Of a stretch of DNA of 64,000 nt, positions 45,036 through 57,051 are shown piece by piece; the stretch's first letter is position 1, and the number at the start of each line of letters is the position of its first letter. A model generated the notes under the pieces. That model was not told the DNA's origin, made no database searches, and saw only the letters and a list, made by a program, of their open reading frames with translations. Made by a program: the position numbers and the translations under genes. Source of the DNA: Nematostella vectensis (lineage: Eukaryota; Cnidaria; Anthozoa; Actiniaria; Edwardsiidae); contig NC_064046.1 of the NCBI RefSeq assembly GCF_932526225.1, positions 5,381,306 through 5,445,305 on the forward strand, in the 5' to 3' direction.

Positions 45036-46230
45036 GGCCTTGTGGCCAAATGGATAAGGCGCCTGACTACGGATCAGGAGATTCCAGGTTCGAGTCCTGG
45101 CAGGGTCTCTGATTTTTGCTTCCTTCTTTTCTATCCTGATCCTTGGCATAAAAATTTTACTCCTGGCGATTTGCGTCTGCCAATGGGACGTACTAAGTTC
45201 GAGAATTTACTTCAACGTCGGCCTTGTGGCCCAATGGATAAGGCGCCTGACCTCGGATCAGGAGATTCCAGGTTCGAGTGCTGGCAGGGTCGCTGATTTT
45301 TGCCTCGTTCTTTTGAATCGGCGATTTGCGTCTGCCAACGTGATGTACTAAGTTCGAAATACTATGTCAACATCGGCCTTGTGGCCCAATGGATAAGGCG
45401 CCTGACTACGGATCAGGAGATTCCAGGTTCGAGTCCTGGCATGGTCGCTGACTTTTTTACTCGTTCTTTTGAATCGACGATTTGCGTCTGCCAACGTGAT
45501 GTACTAAGTTCGAAATACTATGTCAACGTCGGCCTTGTGGCCAAATGGATAAGGCGCCTGACTACGGATCAGGAGATTCCAGGTTCGAGTCCTGGCAGGG
45601 TCGCTGATTTTTGCCACGTTCTTTTGAATCGGCGATTTGCGTCTGCCAACGTGATGTACTAAGTTCGAAATACTACGTCAACGTCGGCCTTGTGGCCCAA
45701 TGGATAAGGCGCCTGACTACGGATCAGGAGATTCCAGGTTCGAGTCCTGGCAGGGTCGCTGATTTTTGCCTACTTCTTTTGAATCGCCGAATTGCGTCTG
45801 CCAACGTAATGTACTATATTCGAAATTCTACGTCAACATCGGCCTTGAGGCCCAATGGATAAGGCGCCTGACTACGGATCAGGAGATTCTAGGTTCGATT
45901 CCTTGCAGGATCGCTGATTTTTGCTTCCTTCTTCTTAATCGTGATAATTTTGTTTGCTGTTCGTCTTTTCTATGATGTAGTGTATAATTTTCCTTATTCG
46001 AGTCCCGGCAGGGTCCATGTCTTTGCATAATATTTGATGTTAACGCTATTTGTTTCACGCGAGGTGATTTACTTATTCCAAAATTACAACATTAATCTCA
46101 GCTCTGTGGCCCAATATAAACGACGCCTGACTACGGATCAGGAGATTCCGTAACATCAGCCCTATGTCCCAATGGATAAGTCGCCTGAATAGGGATCAGG
46201 AGATTCGAGGTTAAAGTCCTGGCAGGGTCT
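45036..46230 (+). tRNA. Block 22: standard six-gene module plus relic module
   Basis: Starts: 45036 (T73), 45220 (TCG), 45375, 45531, 45686 (consensus), 45841 (T8 to A). The relic module is near 45997-46230 with a 5' half at 46100-46149 and an AGG copy at 46158-46230 whose A box has an extra change (TATGTCCC). Confidence 0.87.
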
Positions 46231-47146
46231 CTGATTTTTGCTTCCTTCTTCTCTATCCTGATCCTTGGCATAATAATTTTACTCCTGGCGATTTGCGTCT
46301 GGCAATGTGACGTACTAAGTTTGAGATACTACTTTAACGTCGGCCTTGTGGCCCAATGGATAAGGCGCCTGACTACGGATCAGGAGATTCCAGGTTCGAG
46401 TCCTGGCAGGGTCTCTGATTTTTGCTTCCTTCTTTTCTATCCTGATCCTTGGCATAAAAATTTTACTCCTGGCGATTTGCGTCTGCCAATGGGACGTACT
46501 AAGTTCGAGAATTTACTTCAACCACGGCCTTGTGGCCCAATGGATAAGGCGCCTGACCTCGGATCAGGAGATTCCAGGTTCGAGTGCTGGCAGGGTCTCT
46601 GATTTTTGCCTCGTTCTTTTGAATCGACGATTTGCGTCTGCCAACGTGATGTACTAAGTTCGAAATACTATGTCAACGTCGGCCTTGTGGCCCAATGGAT
46701 AAGGCGCCTGACCTCGGATCAGGAGATTCCAGGTTCGAGTCCTGGCAGGGTCCCTGATTTTTGCCTCGTTCTTTTGAATCGGCGATTTGCGTCTGCCAGC
46801 GTGATGTACTAAGTTCGAAATACTACGTCAACGTCGGCCTTGTGGCCCAATGGATAAGGCGCCTGACTACGGATCAGGAGATTCCAGGTTCGAGTCCTGG
46901 CAGGGTCGCTGATTTTTGACTCCTTCTTTTGAATCGGCGAATTGCGTCTGCCAACGTAATGTACTATATTCCAAATTCTACGTCAACATCGGCCTTGAGG
47001 CCCAATGGATAAGGCGCCTGACTACGGATCAGGAGATTCCAGGTTCGAGTCCTGGCAGGGTCGCTGATTTTTTTACTCGTTCTTTTGAATCGGCGATTTG
47101 CGTCTGCCAACGTGATGTACTAAGTTCGAAATACTATGTCAACATC

Positions 47147-47219
47147 GGCCTTGTGGACCAATGGATAAGGCGCCTGACTAAGGATCAGGAGATTCCAGGT
47201 TCGAGTCCTGGCAGGGTCG
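47147..47219 (+). tRNA. tRNA-like gene, anticodon AAG (Leu) in an Arg body
   Basis: Same CTAAGGA loop as the copy at 17751, with an additional C11-to-A change in the A box (TGGACCAATGG). It lies in the first copy of the 5999-bp duplication. Confidence 0.72.
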
Positions 47220-47457
47220 CTGATTTTTTTACTCGTTCTTTTGAATCGGCGATTTGCTTCTGCCAACGTGATGTACTAAGTTCGAAATACTATGTCAACG
47301 TCGGCCTTGTGGCCCAATGGATATGGCGTCTGACTACGGATCAGGAGATTCCAGGTTCGAGTCCTGGCAGGGTCGCTGATTTTTGCCTCCTTCTTTTGAA
47401 TCGGCGATTTGCGTCTGCCAACGTGATGTACTAAGTTCGAAATACTATGTCAACGTC

Positions 47458-47530
47458 GGCCTTGTGGCCCAATGGATATGGCGTCTGACTACGGATCAGG
47501 AGATTCCAGGTTCGAGTGCTGGCAGGGGCG
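47458..47530 (+). tRNA. Chimeric tRNA-Arg(ACG) at a duplication junction
   Basis: The 5' part (ATATGGCGTCTGACTACGG) matches the copy at 47303. The 3' part (GTGCTGGCAGGGGCG) and the next spacer match the TCG copy at 41459. The switch lies between about 47487 and 47516, inside the gene. This is the junction that joins the two 5999-bp repeats. The upstream spacer is also mixed. Confidence 0.8.
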
Positions 47531-48424
47531 CTGATTTTTGCCTCGTTCTTTTGAATCGACGATTTGCGTCTGCCAACGTGATGTACTAAGTTCGAAATAC
47601 TATGTCAACGTCGGCCTTGTGGCCCAATAGATAAGGCGCCTGACTACGGATCAGGAGATTCCAGGTTCGAGTCCTGGCAGGGTCCCTGATTTTTGCCTCG
47701 TTCTTTTGAATCGGCGATTTGCGTCTGCCAGCGTGATGTACTAAGTTCGAAATACTACGTCAACGTCGGCCTTGTGGCCCAATGGATAAGGCGCCTGACT
47801 ACGGATCAGGAGATTCCAGGTTCGAGTCCTGGCAGGGTCGCTGATTTTTTTACTCGTTCTTTTGAATCGGCGATTTGCTTCTGCCAACGTGATGTACTAA
47901 GTTCGAAATACTATGTCAACGTCGGCCTTGTTGCCCAATGGATAATGCACCTGACTACGGATCAGGAGATTCTAGGTTCGATTCCTGGCAGGATCGCTGA
48001 TTTTTGCTTCCTTCTTCTTAATCGTGATAATTTTGTTTGCTGTTTGTCTTTTCTATGATGTAGTGTATAATTTTCCTTATTCGAGTCCCGGCAGGGTCCA
48101 TGTCTTTGCATAATATTTGATGTTAACGCTATTTGTTTCACGCGAGGTGATTTACTTATTCCAAAATTACAACATTAATCTCAGCCCTGTGGCCCAATAT
48201 AAACGACGCCTGACTACGGATCAGGAGATTCCGTAACATCAGCCTTATGGCCCAATGGATAAGTCGCCTGAATAGGGATCAGGAGATTCGAGGTTAAAGT
48301 CCTGGCAGGGTCTCTGATTTTTGCTTCCTTCTTCTCTTTCCTGATCCTTGGCATAATAATTTTACTCCTGGCGATTTGCGTCTGCCAATGTGACGTACTA
48401 AGTTCGAGATACTACTTTAACGTC

Positions 48425-49617
48425 GGCCTTGTGGCCAAATGGATAAGGCGCCTGACTACGGATCAGGAGATTCCAGGTTCGAGTCCTGGCAGGGTCTGAT
48501 TTTTGCTTCCTTCTTTTCTATCCTGATCCTTGGCATAAAAATTTTACTCCTGGCGATTTGCGTCTGCCAATGGGACGTACTAAGTTCGAGAATTTACTTC
48601 AACGTCGGCCTTGTGGCCCAATGGATAAGGCGCCTGACCTCGGATCAGGAGATTCCAGGTTCGAGTGCTGGCAGGGTCGCTGATTTTTGCCTCGTTCTTT
48701 TGAATCGGCGATTTGCGTCTGCCAACGTGATGTACTAAGTTCGAAATACTATGTCAACATCGGCCTTGTGGCCCAATGGATAAGGCGCCTGACTACGGAT
48801 CAGGAGATTCCAGGTTCGAGTCCTGGCATGTTCGCTGATTTTTTTACTCGTTCTTTTGAATCGACGATTTGCGTCTGCCAACGTGATGTACTAAGTTCGA
48901 AATACTATGTCAACGTCGGCCTTGTGGCCAAATGGATAAGGCGCCTGACTACGGATCAGGAGATTCCAGGTTCGAGTCCTGGCAGGGTCGCTGATTTTTG
49001 CCACGTTCTTTTGAATCGGCGATTTGCGTCTGCCAACGTGATGTACTAAGTTCGAAATACTACGTCAACGTCGGCCTTGTGGCCCAATGGATAAGGCGCC
49101 TGACTACGGATCAGGAGATTCCAGGTTCGAGTCCTGGCAGGGTCGCTGATTTTTGCCTACTTCTTTTGAATCGCCGAATTGCGTCTGCCAACGTAATGTA
49201 CTATATTCGAAATTCTACGTCAACATCGGCCTTGAGGCCCAATGGATAAGGCGCCTGACTACGGATCAGGAGATTCTAGGTTCGATTCCTTGCAGGATCG
49301 CTGATTTTTGCTTCCTTCTTCTTAATCGTGATAATTTTGTTTGCTGTTCGTCTTTTCTATGATGTAGTGTATAATTTTCCTTATTCGAGTCCCGGCAGGG
49401 TCCATGTCTTTGCATAATATTTGATGTTAACGCTATTTGTTTCACGCGAGGTGATTTACTTATTCCAAAATTACAACATTAATCTCAGCCCTGTGGCCCA
49501 ATATAAACGACGCCTGACTACGGATCAGGAAATTCCGTAACATCAGCCCTATGGCCCAATGGATAAGTCGCCTGAATAGGGATCAGGAGATTCGAGGTTA
49601 AAGTCCTGGCAGGGTCT
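48425..49617 (+). tRNA. Block 24: standard six-gene module (copy of block 20)
   Basis: Starts: 48425 (T73), 48607 (TCG), 48762, 48918, 49073, 49228 (T8 to A). All are shifted 5999 from block 20, and the 2-nt shorter spacer after 48425 is shared. The relic module is near 49384-49617 with a 5' half at 49487-49536 and an AGG copy at 49545-49617. Confidence 0.87.
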
Positions 49618-49728
49618 CTGATTTTTGCTTCCTTCTTCTCTATCCTGATCCTTGGCATAATAATTTTACTCCTGGCGATTTGCGTCTGGCAATGTGACGT
49701 ACTAAGTTTGAGATACTACTTTAACGTC

Positions 49729-50923
49729 GGCCTTGTGGCCCAATGGATAAGGCGCCTGACTACGGATCAGGAGATTCCAGGTTCGAGTCCTGGCAGGGTC
49801 TCTGATTTTTGCTTCCTTCTTTTCTATCCTGATCCTTGGCATAAAAATGTTACTCCTGGCGATTTGCGTCTGCCAATGGGACGTACTAAGTTCGAGAATT
49901 TACTTCAACCACGGCCTTGTGGCCCAATGGATAAGGCGCCTGACCTCGGATCAGGAGATTCCAGGTTCGAGTGCTGGCAGGGGCGCTGATTTTTGCCTCG
50001 TTCTTTTGAATCGACGATTTGCGTCTGCCAACGTGATGTACTAAGTTCGAAATACTATGTCAACGTCGGCCTTGTGGCCCAATGGATAAGGCGCCTGACC
50101 TCGGATCAGGAGATTCCAGGTTCGAGTCCTGGCAGGGTCCCTGATTTTTGCCTCGTTCTTTTGAATCGGCGATTTGCGTCTGCCAGCGTGATGTACTAAG
50201 TTCGAAATACTACGTCAACGTCGGCCTTGTGGCCCAATGGATAAGGCGCCTGACTACGGATCAGGAGATTCCAGGTTCGAGTCCTGGCAGGGTCGCTGAT
50301 TTTTTTACTCGTTCTTTTGAATCGGCGATTTGCTTCTGCCAACGTGATGTACTAAGTTCGAAATACTATGTCAACGTCGGCCTTGTGGCCCAATGGATAT
50401 GGCGTCTGACTACGGATCAGGAGATTCCAGGTTCGAGTCCTGGCAGGGTCGCTGATTTTTGCCTCCTTCTTTTGAATCGGCGAATTGCGTCTGCCAACGT
50501 AATGTACTAAAATCGAAATACTACGTCAACATCGGCCTTGTGGCCCAATGGATAAGGCGCCTGACTACGGATCAGGAGATTCTAGGTTCGAGTCCTGGCA
50601 GGATTGCTGATTTTTGCTTCCTTCTTCTTAATCGTGATAATTTTGTTTGCTGTTCGTCTTTTCTATGATGTAGTGTATAATTTTCCTTATTCGAGTCCCC
50701 GCAGGGTCCATGTCTTTGCATAATATTTGATGTTAACGCTATTTGTTTCACGCGAGGTGATTTACTTATTCCAAAATTACAACATTGATCTCAGCCCTGT
50801 AGCCCAATATAAACGACGCCTGACTACGGATCAGGAGATTCCGTAACATCAGCCCTATGGCCCAATGGATAAGTCGCCTGAATAGGGATCAGGAGATTCG
50901 AGGTTAAAGTCCTGGCAGGGTCT
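49729..50923 (+). tRNA. Block 25: six copies, two TCG (copy of block 21)
   Basis: Starts: 49729 (T73), 49913 (TCG), 50068 (TCG, C73), 50223, 50379, 50534. The relic module is near 50690-50923 with a 5' half at 50793-50842, where one base differs from block 21 (TGTAGCCC), and an AGG copy at 50851-50923. Confidence 0.87.
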
Positions 50924-51034
50924 CTGATTTTTGCTTCCTTCTTCTCTTTCCTGATCCTTGGCATAATAATTTTACTCCTGGCGATTTGCGTCTGCCAATG
51001 TGACGTACTAAGTTCGAGATACTGCTTTAACGTC

Positions 51035-52229
51035 GGCCTTGTGGCCAAATGGATAAGGCGCCTGACTACGGATCAGGAGATTCCAGGTTCGAGTCCTGGC
51101 AGGGTCTCTGATTTTTGCTTCCTTCTTTTCTATCCTGATCCTTGGCATAAAAATTTTACTCCTGGCGATTTGCGTCTGCCAATGGGACGTACTAAGTTCG
51201 AGAATTTACTTCAACGTCGGCCTTGTGGCCCAATGGATAAGGCGCCTGACCTCGGATCAGGAGATTCCAGGTTCGAGTGCTGGCAGGGTCGCTGATTTTT
51301 GCCTCGTTCTTTTGAATCGGCGATTTGCGTCTGCCAACGTGATGTACTAAGTTCGAAATACTATGTCAACATCGGCCTTGTGGCCCAATGGATAAGGCGC
51401 CTGACTACGGATCAGGAGATTCCAGGTTCGAGTCCTGGCATGGTCGCTGACTTTTTTACTCGTTCTTTTGAATCGACGATTTGCGTCTGCCAACGTGATG
51501 TACTAAGTTCGAAATACTATGTCAACGTCGGCCTTGTGGCCAAATGGATAAGGCGCCTGACTACGGATCAGGAGATTCCAGGTTCGAGTCCTGGCAGGGT
51601 CGCTGATTTTTGCCACGTTCTTTTGAATCGGCGATTTGCGTCTGCCAACGTGATGTACTAAGTTCGAAATACTACGTCAACGTCGGCCTTGTGGCCCAAT
51701 GGATAAGGCGCCTGACTACGGATCAGGAGATTCCAGGTTCGAGTCCTGGCAGGGTCGCTGATTTTTGCCTACTTCTTTTGAATCGGCGAATTGCGTCTGC
51801 CAACGTAATGTACTATATTCGAAATTCTACGTCAACATCGGCCTTGAGGCCCAATGGATAAGGCGCCTGACTACGGATCAGGAGATTCTAGGTTCGATTC
51901 CTTGCAGGATCGCTGATTTTTGCTTCCTTCTTCTTAATCGTGATAATTTTGTTTGCTGTTCGTCTTTTCTATGATGTAGTGTATAATTTTCCTTATTCGA
52001 GTCCCGGCAGGGTCCATGTCTTTGCATAATATTTGATGTTAACGCTATTTGTTTCACGCGAGGTGATTTACTTATTCCAAAATTACAACATTAATCTCAG
52101 CTCTGTGGCCCAATATAAACGACGCCTGACTACGGATCAGGAGATTCCGTAACATCAGCCCTATGTCCCAATGGATAAGTCGCCTGAATAGGGATCAGGA
52201 GATTCGAGGTTAAAGTCCTGGCAGGGTCT
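51035..52229 (+). tRNA. Block 26: standard six-gene module (copy of block 22)
   Basis: Starts: 51035 (T73), 51219 (TCG), 51374, 51530, 51685 (consensus), 51840 (T8 to A). The upstream flank of 51035 has a private change (ACTGCTTTAACG). The relic module is near 51996-52229 with a 5' half at 52099-52148 and an AGG copy at 52157-52229 sharing the TATGTCCC change with block 22. Confidence 0.87.
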
Positions 52230-53145
52230 CTGATTTTTGCTTCCTTCTTCTCTATCCTGATCCTTGGCATAATAATTTTACTCCTGGCGATTTGCGTCTG
52301 GCAATGTGACGTACTAAGTTTGAGATACTACTTTAACGTCGGCCTTGTGGCCCAATGGATAAGGCGCCTGACTACGGATCAGGAGATTCCAGGTTCGAGT
52401 CCTGGCAGGGTCTCTGATTTTTGCTTCCTTCTTTTCTATCCTGATCCTTGGCATAAAAATTTTACTCCTGGCGATTTGCGTCTGCCAATGGGACGTACTA
52501 AGTTCGAGAATTTACTTCAACCACGGCCTTGTGGCCCAATGGATAAGGCGCCTGACCTCGGATCAGGAGATTCCAGGTTCGAGTGCTGGCAGGGTCTCTG
52601 ATTTTTGCCTCGTTCTTTTGAATCGACGATTTGCGTCTGCCAACGTGATGTACTAAGTTCGAAATACTATGTCAACGTCGGCCTTGTGGCCCAATGGATA
52701 AGGCGCCTGACCTCGGATCAGGAGATTCCAGGTTCGAGTCCTGGCAGGGTCCCTGATTTTTGCCTCGTTCTTTTGAATCGGCGATTTGCGTCTGCCAGCG
52801 TGATGTACTAAGTTCGAAATACTACGTCAACGTCGGCCTTGTGGCCCAATGGATAAGGCGCCTGACTACGGATCAGGAGATTCCAGGTTCGAGTCCTGGC
52901 AGGGTCGCTGATTTTTGACTCCTTCTTTTGAATCGGCGAATTGCGTCTGCCAACGTAATGTACTATATTCCAAATTCTACGTCAACATCGGCCTTGAGGC
53001 CCAATGGATAAGGCGCCTGACTACGGATCAGGAGATTCCAGGTTCGAGTCCTGGCAGGGTCGCTGATTTTTTTACTCGTTCTTTTGAATCGGCGATTTGC
53101 GTCTGCCAACGTGATGTACTAAGTTCGAAATACTATGTCAACATC

Positions 53146-53218
53146 GGCCTTGTGGACCAATGGATAAGGCGCCTGACTAAGGATCAGGAGATTCCAGGTT
53201 CGAGTCCTGGCAGGGTCG
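53146..53218 (+). tRNA. tRNA-like gene, anticodon AAG (Leu) in an Arg body
   Basis: Partner of the copy at 47147 in the second 5999-bp repeat, with the same TGGACCAATGG A box. The anticodon variant was thus amplified with its block. Confidence 0.72.
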
Positions 53219-53242
53219 CTGATTTTTTTACTCGTTCTTTTG

Positions 53243-55043
53243 AATCGGCGATTTGCTTCTGCCAACGTGATGTACTAAGTTCGAAATACTATGTCAACGT
53301 CGGCCTTGTGGCCCAATGGATATGGCGTCTGACTACGGATCAGGAGATTCCAGGTTCGAGTCCTGGCAGGGTCGCTGATTTTTGCCTCCTTCTTTTGAAT
53401 CGGCGAATTGCGTCTGCCAACGTAATGTACTAAAATCGGCCTTGTGGCCCAATGGATAAGGCGCCTGACTACGGATCAGGAGATTCCAGGTTCGAGTCCT
53501 GGCAGGGTCGCTGATTTTTTTACTCGTTCTTTTGAATCGGCGATTTGCTTCTGCCAACGTGATGTACTAAGTTCGAAATACTATGTCAACGTCGGCCTTG
53601 TGGCCCAATGGATATGGCGTCTGACTACGGATCAGGAGATTCCAGGTTCGAGTCCTGGCAGGGTCGCTGATTTTTGCCTCGTTCTTTTGAATCGGCGATT
53701 TGCGTCTGCCAACGTGATGTACTAAGTTCGAAATACTACGTCAACGTCGGCCTTGTGGCCCAATGGATAAGGCGCCTGACTACGGATCAGGAGATTCCAG
53801 GTTCGAGTCCTGGCAGGGTCGCTGATTTTTGCCTACTTCTTTTGAATCGCCGAATTGCGTCTGCCAACGTAATGTACTATATTCGAAATTCTACGTCAAC
53901 ATCGGCCTTGAGGCCCAATGGATAAGGCGCCTGACTACGGATCAGGAGATTCCAGGTTCGAGTCCTGGCAGGGTCGCTGATTTTTGCCTACTTCTTTTGA
54001 ATCGCCGAATTGCGTCTGCCAACGTAATGTACTATATTCGAAATTCTACGTCAACATCGGCCTTGTGGCCCAATGGATAAGGCGCCTGACCTCGGATCAG
54101 GAGATTCCAGGTTCGAGTCCTGGCAGGGTCGCTGATTTTTGCCTCGTTCTTTTGAATCGGCGATTTGCTTCTGCCAACGTGATGTACTAAGTTCGAAATA
54201 CTATGTCAACGTCGGCCTTGTGGCCCAATGGATATGGCGTCTGACTACGGATCAGGAGATTCCAGGTTCGAGTCCTGGCAGGGTCGCTGATTTTTGCCTC
54301 CTTCTTTTGAATCGGCGAATTGCGTCTGCCAACGTAATGTACTAAAATCGGCCTTGTGGCCCAATGGATAAGGCGCCTGACTACGGATCAGGAGATTCCA
54401 GGTTCGAGTCCTGGCAGGGTCGCTGATTTTTTTACTCGTTCTTTTGAATCGGCGATTTGCTTCTGCCAACGTGATGTACTAAGTTCGAAATACTATGTCA
54501 ACGTCGGCCTTGTGGCCCAATGGATATGGCGTCTGACTACGGATCAGGAGATTCCAGGTTCGAGTCCTGGCAGGGTCGCTGATTTTTGCCTCGTTCTTTT
54601 GAATCGGCGATTTGCGTCTGCCAACGTGATGTACTAAGTTCGAAATACTACGTCAACGTCGGCCTTGTGGCCCAATGGATAAGGCGCCTGACTACGGATC
54701 AGGAGATTCCAGGTTCGAGTCCTGGCAGGGTCGCTGATTTTTGCCTACTTCTTTTGAATCGCCGAATTGCGTCTGCCAACGTAATGTACTATATTCGAAA
54801 TTCTACGTCAACATCGGCCTTGAGGCCCAATGGATAAGGCGCCTGACTACGGATCAGGAGATTCCAGGTTCGAGTCCTGGCAGGGTCGCTGATTTTTGCC
54901 TACTTCTTTTGAATCGCCGAATTGCGTCTGCCAACGTAATGTACTATATTCGAAATTCTACGTCAACATCGGCCTTGTGGCCCAATGGATAAGGCGCCTG
55001 ACCTCGGATCAGGAGATTCCAGGTTCGAGTCCTGGCAGGGTCG
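53243..55043 (+). repeat. Tandem duplication, shift 912 bp
   Basis: Gene starts 53302, 53438, 53594, 53749, 53904 and 54059 recur at 54214, 54350, 54506, 54661, 54816 and 54971. The single-copy version is at 17907-18736, so the duplication occurred after the two large segments separated. Confidence 0.9.
54059..54131 (+). tRNA. tRNA-Arg-like gene with anticodon TCG and C33 (representative of 33)
   Basis: Identical in plan to the consensus copy except that the anticodon loop is CCTCGGA: C33 replaces the near-universal U33 and the anticodon is TCG, still arginine (CGA). A box, B box and T5 terminator are intact here. It is one base from the usual animal Arg-TCG loop CTTCGGA and two from the array's CTACGGA; copies with CCACGGA exist as a possible intermediate. 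Whether a C33 elongator tRNA works is unclear. C33 is known in vertebrate initiator tRNA. Confidence 0.8.
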
Positions 55044-57051
55044 CTGATTTTTGCCTCGTTCTTTTGAATCGGCGATTTGCGTCTGCCAACGTGATGTACT
55101 AAGTTCGAAATACTATGTCAACATCGGCCTTGTGGCCCAATGGATAAGGCGCCTGACTACGGATCGGGAGATTCCAGGTTCGAGTCCTGGCATGGTCGCT
55201 GATTTTTTTACTCGTTCTTTTGAATCGACGATTTGCGTCTGCCAACGTGATGTACTAAGTTCGAAATACTATGTCAACGTCGGCCTTGTGGCCAAATGGA
55301 TAAGGCGCCTGACTACGGATCAGGAGATTCCAGGTTCGAGTCCTGGCAGGGTCGCTGATTTTTGCCTCGTTCTTTTGAATCGGCGATTTGCGTCTGCCAA
55401 CGTGATGTACTAAGTTCGAAATACTACGTCAACGTCGGCCTTGTGGCCCAATGGATAAGGCGCCTGACTACGGATCAGGAGATTCCAGGTTCGAGTCCTG
55501 GCAGGGTCTCTGATTTTTGCTTCCTTCTTTTCTATCCTGATCCTTGGCATAAAAATTTTACTCCTGGCGATTTGCGTCTGCCAATGGGACGTACTAAGTT
55601 CGAGAATTTACTTCAATGTCGGCCTTGTGGCCCAATGGATAAGGCGCCTGACCTCGGATCAGGAGATTCCAATTTCGAGTGCTGGCAGGGTCGCTGATTT
55701 TTGCCTCGTTCTTTTGAATCGGCGATTTGCGTCTGCCAACGTGATGTACTAAGTTCGAAATACTATGTCAACATCGGCCTTGTGGCCCAATGGATAAGGC
55801 GCCTGACTACGGATCAGGAGATTCCAGGTTCGAGTCCTGGCATGGTCGCTGATTTTTTTACTCGTTATTTTGAATCGACGATTTGCGTCTGCCAACGTGA
55901 TGTACTAAGTTCGAAATACTATGTCGACGTCGGCCTTGTGGCCAAATGGATAAGGCGCCTGACTACGGATCAGGAGATTCCAGGTTCGGGTCCTGGCAGG
56001 GTCGCTGATTTTTGCCTCCTTCTTTTGAATCGGCGAATTGCGTCTGCCAACGTAATGTACTAAGCTTGAAATACTATGTCAACGTCGGCCTTGTGGCCCA
56101 ATGGATAAGGCGTCTGACTACGGATCAGGAGATTCCAGGTTCGAGTCCTGGCAGGGTCGCTGATTTGTGCCTCCTTCTTTTGAATCGGCGAATTGCGTCT
56201 GCCAACGTAATGTACTCAAATCGAAATACTACGTCAAGATCGGCCTTGTGGCCCAATGGATAAGGCGCCTGACTACGGATCAGGAGATTCCAGGTTCGAG
56301 TCCTGGCAGGGTCGCTGATTTTTGTCTCGTTCTTTTGAATCGGCGATTTGGGTCTGCCAACGTGATGTACTAAGTTCGAAATAATACGTCAACGTCGGAC
56401 TTCTGGCCCAATGGATAAGGCGCCTGACCACGGATCAGGAGATTCCAGGTTCGAGTCCTGGCAGGGTAGCTGATTTTTGCCTCCTTCTTTTGAATCGGCA
56501 AATTGCGTCTGCCAACGTATATTACTAAGTTCGAAATACTACGTCGACATCGGCCCTGTTGCCCAATGGATAAGGCGCCTGACTACGGATCAGGAGATTC
56601 TAGGTTCGATTCCTGGCAGGATCGCTGATTTTTGCTTCCTTCTTCTTAATCGTGATAATTTTGTTTGCTGTTCTCCTTTATATGATGTAGTGTATAATTT
56701 TCCTTATTCGAGTCCCGGCAGGGTCCCTGTCTTTGCATAATATTTGATGTCAACGCTATTTGTTTCACGCGAGGTGATTTACTTATTCCAAAATTACAAC
56801 ATTAACCTCAGCCCTGTGGCCCAATATAAACGACGCCTGACTACGGATCAGGAGATTCCGTAACATCAGCCGTATGGCCCAATGGATAAGTCGCCTGAAT
56901 AGGGATCAGGAGATTCGAGGTTAGAGTCCTGGCAGGGTCTCTGATTTTTTCTTCCTTCTTTTCTATCCTGATCCTTGGCATAATAATTTTACTCCTGGCG
57001 ATTTGCGTCTGGCAATGTGACGTACTAAGTTCGAAATAATACTTTAACGTC

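Larger units (their letters stand above)
46342..48313 (+). tRNA. Block 23: 11 copies spanning the 5999-bp duplication junction
   Basis: Starts: 46342 (T73), 46526 (TCG), 46681 (TCG, C73), 46836 (consensus), 46991 (T8 to A), 47147 (AAG), 47303 (GGATATGGCGTC), 47458 (chimera), 47613 (G18 to A), 47768 (consensus), 47924 (G9 to T). The relic module is near 48079-48313 with a 5' half at 48183-48232 and an AGG copy at 48241-48313. Confidence 0.87.
41532..53374 (+). repeat. Near-identical tandem duplication, shift 5999 bp
   Basis: The segment 41532-47375 matches 47531-53374 with all gene starts at a constant shift and very few base differences. It is probably the youngest large event in the window. 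Within each copy a sub-repeat of about 2.5-2.6 kb is visible: 40308-41531, 42763-43986 and 45375-46598 correspond. Confidence 0.9.
52341..56940 (+). tRNA. Block 27: 28 copies, the longest run without a relic module
   Basis: Starts: 52341 (T73), 52525 (TCG), 52680 (TCG), 52835, 52990 (T8 to A), 53146 (AAG), 53302, 53438 (short upstream spacer), 53594, 53749, 53904 (T8 to A), 54059 (TCG), 54214, 54350 (short upstream spacer), 54506, 54661, 54816 (T8 to A), 54971 (TCG), 55126 (CGGATCGGG stem change), 55282, 55437 (T73), 55621 (TCG), 55776, 55932, 56087 (weak terminator), 56242, 56397 (GGACTTC, C33), 56552 (G9 to T). A 912-bp tandem duplication lies at 53243-55043. The relic module is at 56706-56940 with a 5' half at 56810-56859 and an AGG copy at 56868-56940. 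Confidence 0.88.
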
